Below are positions 10,334-21,500 of a stretch of DNA of 64,000 bases, in pieces. The position numbers and the translations under genes were made by a program. The notes beneath the pieces are model-generated. The model had not been told where the DNA came from and made no database searches. It saw only the letters and a program-made list of their open reading frames with translations. This DNA is from Macrosoma leucophasiata (taxonomy: Eukaryota; Arthropoda; Insecta; Lepidoptera; Hedylidae): the NCBI GenBank assembly GCA_036365455.1, contig JAWQUS010000003.1, positions 9,320,001 through 9,384,000 of the forward strand, given 5' to 3'. The first letter of the stretch is position 1. Each line of letters begins with the position of its first letter.

Positions 10334-10896
10334 CTAGCTGTGCCCGCGACTTCGTCCACGTGAGAAAAAAATATGATTGTTCAGTATCTACCCGGACGAA
10401 GTCGTGGGCGCAGCTAGTATAAAAGTAGCCTAAGTTACTCCTTATTACATCAGCTATCTGCCAGTGAAAGTCCCGTCAAAATCGGAGACACTCAAATTCT
10501 ATTTATTTGTTTGTAGGTATGTATGTATGTATCTATGGAGATAAAAGTAGCCTAAGTTATTCCTTATTACATCAGCTACCTACCCGTGGGAGCCCCGCTA
10601 AAGTCGGATATACTCCAATTCTACTTATTTGTATGTAGGTATGTATGTATGAATGTATGGAGATAACAGTAGCCTAAGTTACTCCTTATCACATCAGCTA
10701 TCTGCCAGTGGAAGTCCCGTCAAAATCGGTCAAGCCGTTCCCAAGATTAGACCCGCCAAACAGACAGACAGACAAAAATTGTAAAAAATGTTGTTTTGGT
10801 ATATCTATGTACCGTGTATACATACATATGCATTTAGTAAAAAGCGGTTATTTTAATATTACAAACAGACACTCCAATTTAATTTATTTGTACAGA
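10334..10896 (-). mobile_element. Non-autonomous Helitron with three tandem units
   Basis: Minus-oriented element. The CTAG terminus lies at 10,334-10,337 and the TC start at 10,895-10,896. Next to the terminus is a ~24-bp-arm palindrome (CGACTTCGTCC ... GGACGAAGTCG), so CTAG appears at both ends of the hairpin. From about 10,421 a ~122-bp unit beginning AAAAGTAGCCTAAGTTA occurs three times, then GACA repeats and the block shared with 27,929-28,739 and 59,258-59,625. It has no Rep/helicase gene and would need an enzyme supplied elsewhere. Confidence 0.75.
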
Positions 10897-11166
10897 TTTG
10901 TTATGGAAGGTAATATACCACATAAGATCTAAAAATTCTGTGAAAATTTTAAGCGTCTACTTACTACCGTTATTATTATCGAGCAAAAAATATACGAAAA
11001 AAAAACGTTTATTGTGTATGCCCCCTTGGACCCCTTAACGTTTTCCTTTTCTTATTTTGAGTAATTATTTTTTTCTTTATAGCGGTATCAGAAATACATA
11101 ATTTGTGAAAATGTTAGCTTTCAAGCTATCACTATGTATGAGATACAGGCTGGTGACAGACGGACG

Positions 11167-11197
<31 letters not shown>

Positions 11198-11713
11198 AGA
11201 GAGCGGAGGAATAGTAATCCGTAGGGTCCGTTTTTACCTTTTAGGTACGAAATCCCCTAAAAGATAGAACTAAGATCCAGAATAGCTTTAAAATATTCGA
11301 TATGATTCTTTAAATGGACATTACTTTTTTATTTCTGAACCGATTCACAAGAAAAAAACACAAAATGTTAAGTGTAACTTACCATAATATATTAGTAAAA
11401 CCACAAATCGAATAAGCCGTTTCTGATATTAGCGTACACAAACACAGACAAACAGACATTTTTCCGGGATAAAAAGTACCCAGTGTTGTGCGCCAAAGGT
11501 TAAAGTATAATCAATATAATCATACCAAGTTTCATTGTAATCGGACCGGTAGTTTTTCTGTGATGCTTGAACAAACAGACAGACAGACAGACAAAAAATT
11601 TTCTAATCACATATTTGTGTTTGGTATCGATGTAGTAACATTATTTGGTGTTTAGTTTTTCAATATTTTTAATGTACAGAATTTACACTTCTACAGTTTT
11701 ATTATAAGAATAG
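10897..11713. repeat. Repeat fragments with GACA/GACG microsatellites
   Basis: No gene. GACGGACA arrays at 11,157-11,205 and GACA at 11,577-11,594 each sit inside a degenerate repeat tail of the type AATCGG...GTAGTTTTTCTG...CAAACAGACAGACAG. These are common at the ends of lepidopteran interspersed repeats. Boundaries cannot be set. Confidence 0.4.
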
Positions 11714-11760
11714 ATAAGTCATTCTCTCTAGGTAGCTTATACCTAGAGAGAATGACTTAT
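11714..11760. repeat. Fold-back palindrome
   Basis: Arms of 21 bp (ATAAGTCATTCTCTCTAGGT on the left) around a ~5-nt spacer. It lies just outside the left edge of a MITE-M1 copy whose left TIR is missing. Confidence 0.88.
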
Positions 11761-11772
11761 AATAAATATTTT

Positions 11773-12344
11773 GGACCTCCGCCATGTATTGTACACAATA
11801 TCATTAACAGTCAAAATCAATATCAAAACGTTTTTTACTGCATATTTTCACTTATTTAGCTTTGTTTGCAGTTACAAAACATTATCTGCAGTTAGAATTG
11901 CAACTCAAAACCAACATGGCTAATATGACGGGCGATTTCATTTTGTCATTTTCATTTTTTTGATTGTTTTTTTTTTACTATATTGTACTTGGAGAAAAAA
12001 AGGGATATTTTCTAAATACTATCGAAATCGATTTCATGTGTTAATACTATACTAATTGATTTCCAATTTTAAAAAATCATCGGAACTTCTTAAAATTATC
12101 GATTCGATACATCGTTTTTTTGATAATATGTGATGCACTAGTAACATACAGATAGTACAGCGCCAGCTGTATCGCCGCCATGTTGAACATGGTTGAAAAT
12201 GATAAAATCGTTTGAATTAGTTGTGGTTGTAACTCTAAACTATATTCTTGAATAAATTAATTGTACTTTTTTCGGATTCTTCTTTAATTTACCCATTTTT
12301 TGTGGACGTGTACGAATCAGAGCCGAGCTCGCAACATCTCCTTT
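11773..12344 (+). mobile_element. MITE family M1, copy 1 (left end lost)
   Basis: Non-coding element of ~570 bp related to 42,475-43,110 and, inverted, 55,779-56,279. Shared marks are GGACCTCCGGCCATGTATTG near the left, CAACATGGC and GAAATCGATTT in the middle, and GAGCTCGCAACATCTCCTTT at the right. The left TIR (AAAGGAGATGTTGC) seen in the other copies is absent here. No transposase is encoded. Confidence 0.65.
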
Positions 12345-12389
12345 ATCTCTAACGGATTTTTCTGAAAATAGGCGTCAAGTAACGTTACG

Positions 12390-12737
12390 TTAAATGTATT
12401 GTTGACCATACCTTCTGTCCCAAAATGCTAAAAAGCCTACAAAGGAAAAAAAAGGGTACCACTGGTATTTTATAAATAAGCGATTTGGTTCGCACGATTC
12501 AACATTTATTGGAATAAACTGGCATCCATGCCGTATTCGAAGATCACGACGCCGTGTAATGGTAAACGTTGGAATACGTAGAGGATCAGACGTGAGGACG
12601 TGACTGGCCGGTGGTTGTGCGGAATATAAATTCTCATGTACACCTATCAGTCCTAGAAAATTCACTTCGAAAAAGCGTGAGATCGATATGGTCTGCGAAG
12701 AGTTTTCATTAATATTATTGAATAATCTTTGGTGCAA
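12390..12737 (-). CDS. Hypothetical 115-residue frame
   Basis: The longest frame in the window that I could not assign. It holds basic (ITRRRDLRIRHGC) and aromatic stretches but no motif I recognise, no signal peptide and no coding neighbour. It lies between MITE M1 and an inverted-repeat patch, so it may be part of an unknown element or a chance frame in AT-poor DNA. Confidence 0.2.
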   Translation of the reverse strand: MHQRLFNNINENSSQTISISRFFEVNFLGLIGVHENLYSAQPPASHVLTSDPLRIPTFTITRRRDLRIRHGCQFIPINVESCEPNRLFIKYQWYPFFSFVGFLAFWDRRYGQQYI

Positions 12738-12835
12738 AAATGATAATAATTAAAAAAATAAAACCTAAATTTACCAAAATGTTCAATTTATTTTAGACTC
12801 ATCGCTCCACAATGGTGTCCAAACCGACGGCCGAG

Positions 12836-12980
12836 TGAGTAAGACACCACACAACGCTATAGTAATTAGTGGTGGCGCAACCAGTGTGGCGGCGAGATCA
12901 GTAAGATTGTGTGCCGGCGACCGAACTGGTCGCGCCACCAAATTGGTTGCGCAACCAAACGCACACCAGGTGAGTAACGC
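12836..12980. repeat. GC-rich inverted-repeat patch
   Basis: Contains GGTGGCGCAACCAGT and, about 60 bp on, ACTGGTCGCGCCACC (its inverted copy with one mismatch), followed by GGTTGCGCAACC, itself a palindrome. This resembles the core of a small TIR element. An overlapping 95-codon minus frame (12,783-13,070) seems to be a by-product of the repeat. Confidence 0.4.
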
Positions 12981-13429
12981 TCTATAGAGTTGTATGCATT
13001 TTGTTGGTGGCGGCGACTGATAGCGAATCGAGATCGAAATGGCGTCCCGGTGAAATATAGCCCTTAACATACATAAGACGTAACTGGCAAATCTCGTAGG
13101 TTTTCATACATTAACTGACGTTAAGGATGAAAGAGATGAAAAGTAAACATTTTCAGGTTTGCAGGCTGTGTTTTTAGTCTTCAGCTCAGCTTAATAAGTT
13201 CAAAATAGAAATTAGATATGAATATATAGCTTTTGAAAATGAAAAAATAACGGCTTTGTTTTTGCAGAAACTAAATTAGGTGCATTGTAAAGAAGAACTT
13301 ACGTATTAAACTTTTATCTTAGTTGTATTTCATCACTAATGTTTGTGTCACCGGTGATATGATATAAAATGCTAGTAAGGTAACTTTGTAACATCACGCC
13401 TGTAATCTCCGAAGGTGTAGACAGAGGTA

Positions 13430-13683
13430 AATGCAACGCATTAACACCCACGATTCGCCGGTTACGTTTTGGCCCACCACACGGGCGGCGTTAAAAGGTG
13501 GCGCGCCATTCTCTCTCTCTCGCCAAACTGCGACGTACTGGGTATCTTCCAGAAAATGGAAAAATCCCAATAGAACCAGAGATAAACGATTTTACACCGC
13601 TATCTCTGATAGTCCCCCGGGAATCGAACCCAGGACCCCAGCGTAGTAGTAATGTCCCGCTACCACTAGGCTACTGAGGCAGT
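13430..13683 (-). mobile_element. tRNA-derived SINE
   Basis: On the minus strand the head reads ACTGCCTCAGTAGCCTAGTG, with a box-A-like TAGCCTAGTGGTAG and a box-B-like GGGTTCGATTCCCGG. These are the RNA polymerase III promoter parts inherited from a tRNA. The body (TATCAGAGATAGCGGTGTAA, CTCTGGTTCTATTGGGA) matches the plus-strand SINE at 36,032. The 3' end merges near 13,430 with the repeat GAATCGTGGGTG seen elsewhere. Confidence 0.72.
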
Positions 13684-13856
13684 AAATTAATGGAATTAAA
13701 CGCAGATGCAGTGCAAGGTGCATGAGCAATATAGCTATTGTCCATTTTTACGCCTATAGCTCGCTCCAACCCAATATTTACCACTGCTCACCGTCCTTTG
13801 TAGTAAGTACTCCAAAGTCTTAGTACTTTGTCTTCAATAATCACGTTGACAGAAAC

Positions 13857-14100
13857 TGGGGTGCGACCGCCTATCGACATTGCTATTGTCGTTGTCATTG
13901 CTGTCAAATTATCATGTCGATTTGTAGCTACTTTAAAAGCAGTAGTGATAATCTGATCGTTTTTCTTGCTTTCGTAGGTGAGAAACAAGCGATAATAGTA
14001 GATTATTTTGACTATTGTTATTTGGTTAAAGAAAAATCGACATGAAAATTTGACCGCAATGACAACGACAATAGCAATGTCGATAGGCGGTCGCACCCCT
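13857..14100. mobile_element. MITE M2 with 66-bp TIRs
   Basis: A 244-bp non-coding element with near-perfect terminal inverted repeats. Left 13,857-13,922 begins GGGGTGCGACCGCCTATCG; right 14,035-14,100 is the reverse complement with about four differences. The unique centre is about 110 bp. No clear target duplication (left ...AGAAAC, right GATGTC...). A minus frame spanning it is incidental. Confidence 0.8.
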
Positions 14101-14194
14101 GATGTCTCTCAAAGGCGGGACTGCCTTTGTAAACGTCAGTTTCTGTTCTCATAAAATACAAGTGAAGTGTGGGTCAGATTTAATATCATCACAT

Positions 14195-14350
14195 CAGCCG
14201 AGCGATGTCCACTGCTGGACCAAAGCCTCTCTATAAGGGAGATATGCTTATATTTTTTATTGATTGGTTACGAGATATGGGAATATCTGGCGCTCCACAC
14301 TCTCTGGCTACCCCGTAAGGGACTTGGCGTGAAGATACACACATATTATG
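14195..14350 (+). mobile_element. 5'-truncated LINE tail
   Basis: Two known repeat motifs lie together: GATGTCCACTGCTGGACCAAA (broken into shorter runs in other copies) and the tail encoding ...WEYLALHTLWLPR, whose DNA reads GGCGCTCCACACTCTCTGGC...GGCGTGAAGAT. The second motif recurs at 16,755, 17,195, 22,160, 35,255, 41,713 and 49,965. See the 49,973 entry for the protein reading. Confidence 0.5.
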
Positions 14351-14769
14351 AGATATGATTGGCAATCCCAGTGACGGTAGTTTAATCGCAAGACGCTGCT
14401 GCCCATCTTGCTTTATTGCACTTACTACAATACAGCCCTGATAGAATGGTTTGAAAGCCATTCTCTAGTTGACTGTCTGCTCTGGTGGAAGAATTCTGCT
14501 CCAGTGGAAGAAAAGTGCTTTCACTCTTCCGCTAGTGGGCGGTGGGGTTGTCGCGTCCCGACGCAGCACCATAAAAACACAGAAATATAGTCCGCCCGTG
14601 ACCGAAACGTCGGGTATAAGAAGAAGTTTGGGAGTGCTGTATACGCGAGAAAATCCGCAAATTTAATTTCTACAACAGCAATATAACTTTCACATCATTA
14701 TGAAATCCTATCATAGCTTGGTAGACATCAGATCTGGACCACCAAACTAAAACCTGATAAGATTTGATT

Positions 14770-14955
14770 TTTTTTTATGTAATGGAAGTGGCAAACAAGC
14801 GTGCAGTTCACATTGATGTTAAGTGATGACTGCAGCCTATAGACACCCACACAAAGTCCAAGCTCAAAATGCACTGACCGGAACACGATACCTAGTGCTG
14901 AACACTACCATTTAGCAGTAAGTATATTAGGTAATTCGGTGGCTTCGCCCGCGAG
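14770..14955 (-). repeat. Repeat C fragment
   Basis: Matches, in reverse, the repeat at 44,205-44,470 and 60,735-61,000: GTGGCAAACAAGC, CAGTTCACATTGATGTTAAG, CTGCAGCCTATAG, GGAACACGAT, GGTGGC. Other short pieces lie at 18,415-18,510, 19,262-19,335, 20,355-20,440, 24,900-25,010 and 39,190-39,345. Non-coding; class not known to me. Confidence 0.55.
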
Positions 14956-15539
14956 CTCCGTCACTGGAGCTCTACTACCAGTGATTCTAGTTGTTACGGA
15001 TATATTCAAGCTTCTAACAAAGGATTAATTGTGAATTTGTACTAAGATAGCGTCACAAAAGCGAAAGGGGTCTGTTTCGATGTTGTAGTTGTGTTAGACA
15101 TTCTGTTTGACTTAATCCTCAAGTGAATGACCCAACGCTTTGCAATACAACGGATTTACATGGGTAGTGACTTAACAAAATTCATACCCAGACTACTTTA
15201 GAAGATTTATTTTTTATTTGCTATGTCTAAGGCGAATAATGAATGGACGCAGAACAATTTGAATTTCGAAATTATTTGCGACACAAAAAGTAGCACATAT
15301 CCTTTTTAAGGCTCAATCAAACTACACACTGATAAAATTTTATCACAATCGGCGCAGCGGTGTAGACATGAAAGTGTACTACTTAGCTGACAGACGGAAG
15401 GAGTCACTTTCACATTTATCGGTCACGTTTACAAAGAAAACGGATATTAGTTTGGATTATGTAGTAAAATAATATTAATATGGAGTAGCTCTCAACGTCG
15501 TTATTTAAATTTGAACGTTATACCTACCTAGGTTATGTA
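14956..15539. other. No gene seen
   Basis: AT-rich DNA with a degenerate Helitron/LINE-like stretch near 15,290-15,420 (GGCTCAATCAAACTACACACT...ATCGGCGCAGCGGTG). No coding signal. Confidence 0.4.
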
Positions 15540-15742
15540 TACTTTTCTTCAACAAGTACGACTATAAACTAAACAAATGCATCCGAAGCTTCGTGTGCGG
15601 TACTTAAGTGTATATCCATCGTACGTTTTCCTTCGACACATCCAATTTTCCGAACCACGCTCAGTCAGACAACACAATGCCTCGCCCGTCATTGTGAAGA
15701 ACTATGCAATACACCAACATTTGCTGCACTTCAATACGTAAC
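15540..15742 (+). repeat. Direct repeat D, copy 1
   Basis: A ~203-bp block with the core TTCGACACATCCAATTTTCC and CACAATGCCTCGCCCG. A diverged direct copy lies at 16,493-16,694. No long frame. Confidence 0.6.
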
Positions 15743-16049
15743 TTTACTTCAGATACGTGTGTATTGCTGCTGTAGCGCGTGAAAAGAAACAGTATAAATT
15801 ATTATGGCTGGTAGAACGCCTTCCTTATGCCGACAGTTATTTTTATGTCATAAAGTGACAAACAAGTATATATTTCACATTGATGGTAAGTGAATAACAC
15901 TTTAGCGACTAAAGTTGTACGTCTATAGGCTAAACTTTAGCCTCCTACAAACATACAACAATTACAGACACTACATACATAAACCAGATAATATATTTCG
16001 GTGTGCCGCTATTTTTTCAGAAACTTTATTGGTAGAAATACACTTAGCA

Positions 16050-16220
16050 GAACAGGATTCGCAGATATTTTTTTAGTAAAATACTAATTTGGCATCAAAC
16101 TACGATTGGCATAAGTATCAATTCGAATAATACTCTTTTAGCAGAAATTCAGTTGGCATCATATTTAAATTGCAGAAATTCTCGTCGCATAATGTTTATT
16201 CGCATAACGATTATTTTATG
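16050..16220. repeat. Quasi-periodic TTGGCA / GCAGAA / CGCATAA array
   Basis: Short related words (GCAGATATT, TTGGCATCAAAC, TTGGCATAAG, GCAGAAATTCAG, TTGGCATCATAT, GCAGAAATTC, CGCATAATG, CGCATAACG) recur every 15-35 bp. The spacing is irregular, so it is not a simple satellite. Probably part of an unidentified repeat that continues to about 16,330. Confidence 0.4.
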
Positions 16221-16492
16221 CAATTCAATATGAACCCAGATATGGATCGTGGACGCCCCTAACTTTGCCAGGTTAGGTCGAAGACATCCTTCGGTGTTAG
16301 GGTTTTTTTTTGTTTCGGTATCATAACAATAATTTTATTTTATATATTTGGTGCCATAGTTGGTTGCCATATTTTGGTGTATGCGTGTTACCACTCCTGA
16401 AGTCTCTGTACCATAAATTACAGCGCCGTAGATTAAGAGTCATAAGAGCTTAAGAGTTGCGTTGGAGATCTTCTTTATCCAGTTATACTCGT

Positions 16493-16694
16493 ATACTTTC
16501 CATCAACAACTAACAGCCTAACAAAGGGATACGAAGCGAGCTCATATATGGCGCTTAAGTGTGTAACAGTCGTATGTTTTCCCTCGACACATCCAATTTT
16601 CGGAACCACACTCAGTTGGACGACACAATGCCTCGCCCGCTATTGTGAGAAGCTGTGCAATACACCTGTATTTGCTGCATTTCAATACGGTTGT
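16493..16694 (+). repeat. Direct repeat D, copy 2
   Basis: Second copy of the block at 15,540-15,742, about 80% identical by eye and 953 bp downstream. Confidence 0.6.
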
Positions 16695-16744
16695 GGCTAA
16701 AGTTCTGACAGATTTAAAACATGAAGTTACTTATTTACTGTCGT

Positions 16745-16830
16745 ATGTATGTATCTATCTTCACGCCATGTCCCTCACGGGGCAGGCAGAACGTGTGGAG
16801 CGCCAGATATTTCGGTTCTGATACATCTCT
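16745..16830 (-). mobile_element. LINE tail fragment
   Basis: Contains ATCTTCACGCCATGTCCCTC and GGAGCGCCAGATAT, the inverse of the tail at 14,280-14,345. A short 5'-truncated copy. Confidence 0.5.
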
Positions 16831-17031
16831 CATCTGACATATTTTATTTTTTTTACTCACGTGATGATTTTTCCTACTAAATGTAGAACATTACACATAT
16901 TCCACTGGATTCTCGTATCACTGATTAGTTATTGATGAATCTCAAACACTGCCAATTGTATAAGCATCTGATCGACAGATTAAAAAGTTAGTTTTCTTCT
17001 TTTTATCCCGTCCGATCAGAACGTATTTTTG

Positions 17032-17073
17032 TTTATTTATAGAGTCATAAAATATTATGACTCTATAAATAAA
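17032..17073. repeat. Fold-back palindrome
   Basis: Arms of 19 bp (TTTATTTATAGAGTCATAA) with a 4-nt spacer. The surrounding repeat has a related copy at 18,150-18,300. That copy continues TTTATTTATTCGAGGCATAC into unrelated DNA, without the second arm. Confidence 0.88.
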
Positions 17074-17109
17074 AAAAGAAAACATTTAGGTCAAAAAGCA
17101 TAACTGGTG

Positions 17110-17290
17110 AATCATAAACTTGCCTGCAGGCATGGATGCATGCATTTACATTTGTGAGCTGTTTCGAGGAATACAAACATAAAGTAGGTATGTACGTATT
17201 TTCACGCCAGGTCTCTTATGAGGTAGGCAGAGAGTGTGGAATGCCAGATATCCCAGTCCTGATATACCACCCGTGCTTCTTCTACATTCA
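17110..17290 (-). mobile_element. LINE tail fragment and linked repeat
   Basis: From 17,190 it reads TTTTCACGCCAGGTCTCTTA and GAATGCCAGATATCCCAG, the same tail family as 41,713 and 49,965. The preceding ATGCATGCATTTACATTTGT is the start of another recurrent block (also 23,160, 38,698, 40,320, 48,705). Confidence 0.5.
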
Positions 17291-17666
17291 TGAAGTAGGT
17301 AAAGTAAGTAACGTGAAGGTGTCGGGACGTATTGACCCCATCGCTCTCTAGTGCAGGAGAGTTCTTCCACTAGTGAGTGCAGTCAGGCAACCGAACAATG
17401 GCGGTCAAACCATTCCAATAGTAATACTACGTATAGAATGGACACTTCGACGTCCCGCCCGATTTCCCCGCCTCACCCAACCTCCTCCCCTCTTATGGGC
17501 GACGTTTGGTATTCTCTACGTGCTACGCACACAGGTGCACGTGTAAATACACGTCAATAAGTAAATACATATATTAAATAGCTGAGGGCGAGAAAAGTTA
17601 GGCCCACAAAAAAATATATAAAACAACAAAAAATAAGGGTCAAAAAGCTCAAAAAAAAACAAAAAA

Positions 17667-17831
17667 ATGGAAAAGAAAAGAAAGGAAATAGCCTCCCTCA
17701 GCGAGTTTCCCGGCATGCCAGCATACCTTTCATTTGATCACGCCCCCGACGCTTCGGGGGCAGATAGGCCCTCGAACCATCCCCTTTTCTGTCGCGCTTC
17801 ACGCGCGGAGGGAGGGGTGATGTTTAGTTAG
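17667..17831 (+). CDS. Hypothetical 54-residue frame, GC-rich
   Basis: ATG frame starting MEKKRKEIASLSEFPGM and ending EGGVMFS, in an island much richer in GC than its surroundings (17,735-17,815). The frame runs through a short hairpin (GCCCCCGA CGCT TCGGGGGC). I recognise no family. It could be the N-terminus of a LINE ORF1 or another element's first exon. Confidence 0.25.
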   Translation: MEKKRKEIASLSEFPGMPAYLSFDHAPDASGADRPSNHPLFCRASRAEGGVMFS

Positions 17832-17859
17832 TAAGTAGTAAATACACGTCACTGATTGA

Positions 17860-18110
17860 TGTTTGTGTAATAGAGACCAAATTAACCGTTTGTATGGAAT
17901 TTTAGCGCAGTGTCCGCGGTGTGTCCATGGTCAGCAGCGTCCTGCGATAAAACAACAACCACTGCGATTGCCAAGTAACGATTATGGCATATTCTTCCCT
18001 GATTATGCACAACACTGTTGTAGGCGTCTTTGGGAGCTTTGTCCAGCTGTGGACATCTCTCGGCTGGAGGGACTATAAAATAACTTTCGCCTTTCCCCTC
18101 ATGCATTCAA
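17860..18110. repeat. Interspersed repeat fragment
   Basis: Shares CCTGCGATAAAACAACAACC and CACTGCGATTGCCAA with 48,905-48,945. On the minus strand it shares CTCCAGCCGAGAGATGTCCA with the LINE 3' motif near 14,200. No gene. Confidence 0.4.
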
Positions 18111-18414
18111 TCAGGCAAGCAATAAAAACATGAAGCGATAGATTACACATATCCCGCTGGATTTACGTGTCACAGTTTTTTTTTTGTTGAATTTCAAACG
18201 CTGCCAATCGTATGAGCCACTGATCGACGGGATAAAAATCAAAACGAGGACTTATCTGCTTTGTTTATTTATTCGAGGCATACAATTTAAAAACGTTATG
18301 TATATGTTTTTATTTCCATGTTGAAATGTTGTTTAGAATTGAAATTACATAAATTTTAGATATAGATATAGATAAGTGACAGATAAGAGAAATTACAGGG
18401 CCAGGCAATTACAT

Positions 18415-18560
18415 TACCACCGGAACACGATAGTGCTGAACACTACAATTTAGCGACAAGTTTATTAGGTAATGCGGTGGTGCCTACGCCTGCGAGCTCC
18501 GTCACTGGAACACTAGAAATATCACGTTATAATATCACGCTCAAGAAATCGTGGGCACAG
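18415..18560 (-). repeat. Repeat C fragment next to a decayed Helitron end
   Basis: GGAACACGATAGTGCTGAAC...GGTGGTGCCTACGCC is the inverse of repeat C. It is followed by CAAGAAATCGTGGGCACAGA, a worn CGAAGTCGTGGGCACAGCTAG-type Helitron end. Confidence 0.4.
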
Positions 18561-21500
18561 ATAGTTTAAAATAATGACAAAATATAAAATTTAGTGCTCA
18601 ATTTCGATTGTTTTTAAAAACAGCCTTAGTGTTACTTAATAGAACATCTACAAGTAAACATATTTTATTTTTACAAAGTTTGATGTAAGAGGTAAATACC
18701 GCATGCTTAAAGAACATAGGTGCCGTATGTTTAAAGAACATAAGAAGAATAAGAATAAGAATAAATTTATTATTATCATCATGTACATTGATACATTCAT
18801 GTCAATTTTAATAAAATAGTGTTGACTATTTTAAGCATGGTAAGATTTAACTTGTGTTATGGGTACCAGGACTCTCGCTCAAGTTAAATACATTTAATGA
18901 ACATAGGTGCGGACTTTCCAGAACAGTTGTGTCGAAGAATATAAACAGAATGTGGAACGCATACGAGCTACTTCACTGAATCTCTATCACCAGTAATATT
19001 CTCAGTAATTATGATATTAAATATTGTCTCAAGAATATTTGTAGAGAGCATAAAGAGGAAGTTCTAAAAATCTACAAAACAACGCACTGAGTTTCATGCG
19101 GGTAGACTTTGTTTGAGTATCAAGAGTTGGATAATCAAATTTACAAAACTTTTGCGTACATTATTTATTTATGACATAACTTGTCTTTACATCTGTACAT
19201 TTTCAACTTTATTAGCATAAGTTTTATTGAAGAACAAAAATAAGTACCTACTCGTACAGTACATTGACAGTAACTGGTGGTAGATCTCTAGTGAAGGAGC
19301 TCGCGGACGTAGGCACCACCGCAATACCTAACACTACTCTGTTCTGCACATATTATCTACACGACTCGCGACGGCCTATAGCACGCATCCATAGCTCCAC
19401 CAGTGCTAAGCTATGTGCAACTATGAATATGATTGGTAGATATCAAAGCATCTGTAGCCACGTAAAATAGCACATCTCTGGTGGAAAAGCACCCTTAAGC
19501 GGCAAATGATGCAGTGTCGTCTATGGTTCCGTGAGTTCTACTACTAGCAAATAAATAAATAAGTATGTTGTGAACTTATAAATTCGTTTGAAATTCAAAC
19601 GCTCGATACCTATTTGAGGAAATTACGATACCTACGAGTGTGACGGGATAATACATAATGGAGTTAATTAATATATTACATTTTCCTTAATTGCCTGCTT
19701 CCTTTATTGGATTAAACATCGTTTACGTCGTCAATTTTCCTGGACACACTTTTATCGAAACAATCCGTATCACAAAGGGACCAAATCTAACTGTTCAGGT
19801 AAAAGGAAAGCTATTGAAAGGGACAAAATAAAGCAATCTCCATACAATACAACATTCACGTCTGCAAATTATCGATAGATGAATATCCTTCACGGCTTCG
19901 TTTTAGTGCCTCTGCCACTGCGAAGATCATAAGTAAGTCTATAAACTTTGAAAATATTGTGATAATGCGGAAGGAGATGTGTCATTTGCGGAGAATGTAA
20001 AATATTTTCAGAGTGTAAGACTAAAGTTGTAATTGTAATGTTGTGGTTTTTTATTGCTACCGATAAAAAATTACTAGCTCAGCTAGAAGCTCAACTTGAA
20101 TATACATTTAATTATATGGCCATGCATTTCACCGAATGAATTTGTAATCCTTTTTTTTTATTTATGCTCGATGAACTTTCTTGTCCTCACTTGAACTCAA
20201 ATTGACTAGGATTTATTAATGTCACCAAGAGACTGATGATGTAGATGGAAGACGACCAAGGTAACCAATAAGGTTAAAAATTCGGAGATATAGAGAGATT
20301 AAGCTTTATATACAGAGATTAAGCTATTATGTCTCTGTGTAGGAAAAAAATGGACCGTACATAACCACCTGACCGGATCACGATAGCGCTAAATATTACA
20401 ATTTGTTTATGTAAGGAAGATGACACAGCACACATTGATGTCAAAAATCAGAGGTCAAATAAATGCATATGCGTTGCCACCCCTGAAACCTAAGTTGTTA
20501 TGTATCTGTGGTAGTTATTACGGGGTCATTTCATCCACTGAAACAAAGTTGTTGAATCACAAATATAATTGCAACATATTTATTTCCTTCCAGTCATTAA
20601 TTCTGATCTCGGCGTCCATATAACGGTCCGCAATTCATACTAGGTACATAAGTAACTTAATGCCCTTAGAAGGCCATATAAATTCCTTACGAGTATCGAG
20701 CTGAACGTGGAAACGTCAAATTGTCTGTAACAAGATTATTAACATCGCCCGTAGACACTATAAATTAAACTAGAAACAATCCCAACGGTCTAGCGTTTCA
20801 AAAATCTGAATCAGCTGTCTCTTTCACTCGCAAGCGATTGGGGTATACATGCATCAGCAAACTGTGGCCCACATATAAGAGAATTTGTATTGTGTGTGAT
20901 GAAGTTTCATTATAAGCCATCAATATTATAATTTGATTTACTTTGCTTTGCTGTGGGTTGTATCTGGTGATAATATATCTATTCCTCGTTTGCTCATGTA
21001 GATTTGAAGTGTTATTGAACTGGAAGCGTCATGTGTGTGCAGTTAATCTTACTCGACATAGATAAAGATAATTACGTTCGTCGCACTTCCTTCTACGCAG
21101 AATATATGTTCGAATAAATAGAGTGCAGGTAGTTAATTACTTTTTCGATGTTGGAAGAAGATTTGCCTTTACAGGAACTCATATGTGTGCAAAATTGCTG
21201 AATCTATTTATCGCTATTGGAATATACCTGCCACTTCTGTGTCGTTTTTTCGATTGGCTTCGTAATTAGGCCTTGATGTACAGATTCGTGAAATGTCTAG
21301 GAAAAAGCATCCATATTGACGTCATTTATTACGTAGACGTCCATTGGCGACATTTAGTTTTTTTTTCTCTTTATATTTGGTTAAAGAACTTGGTACACAA
21401 AAAAAGCGACTATGTCGTCCTCGTATGTCTACAATATGACTAATTTAACTTGAATTTTCATATAAAATGGTGACATTTAGTTAATGTAGTCTGCTTTCGT

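Noticed and set aside
10421..10790. CRISPR-like or satellite array
   Set aside because: The ~122-bp units are contiguous repeats without unique spacers, in a eukaryotic Helitron; not a CRISPR array and too few units for a satellite.
17516..17716. 66-codon minus frame rich in F/L/Y
   Set aside because: Produced by a poly-A/AAAAG tract read in reverse; no protein features.
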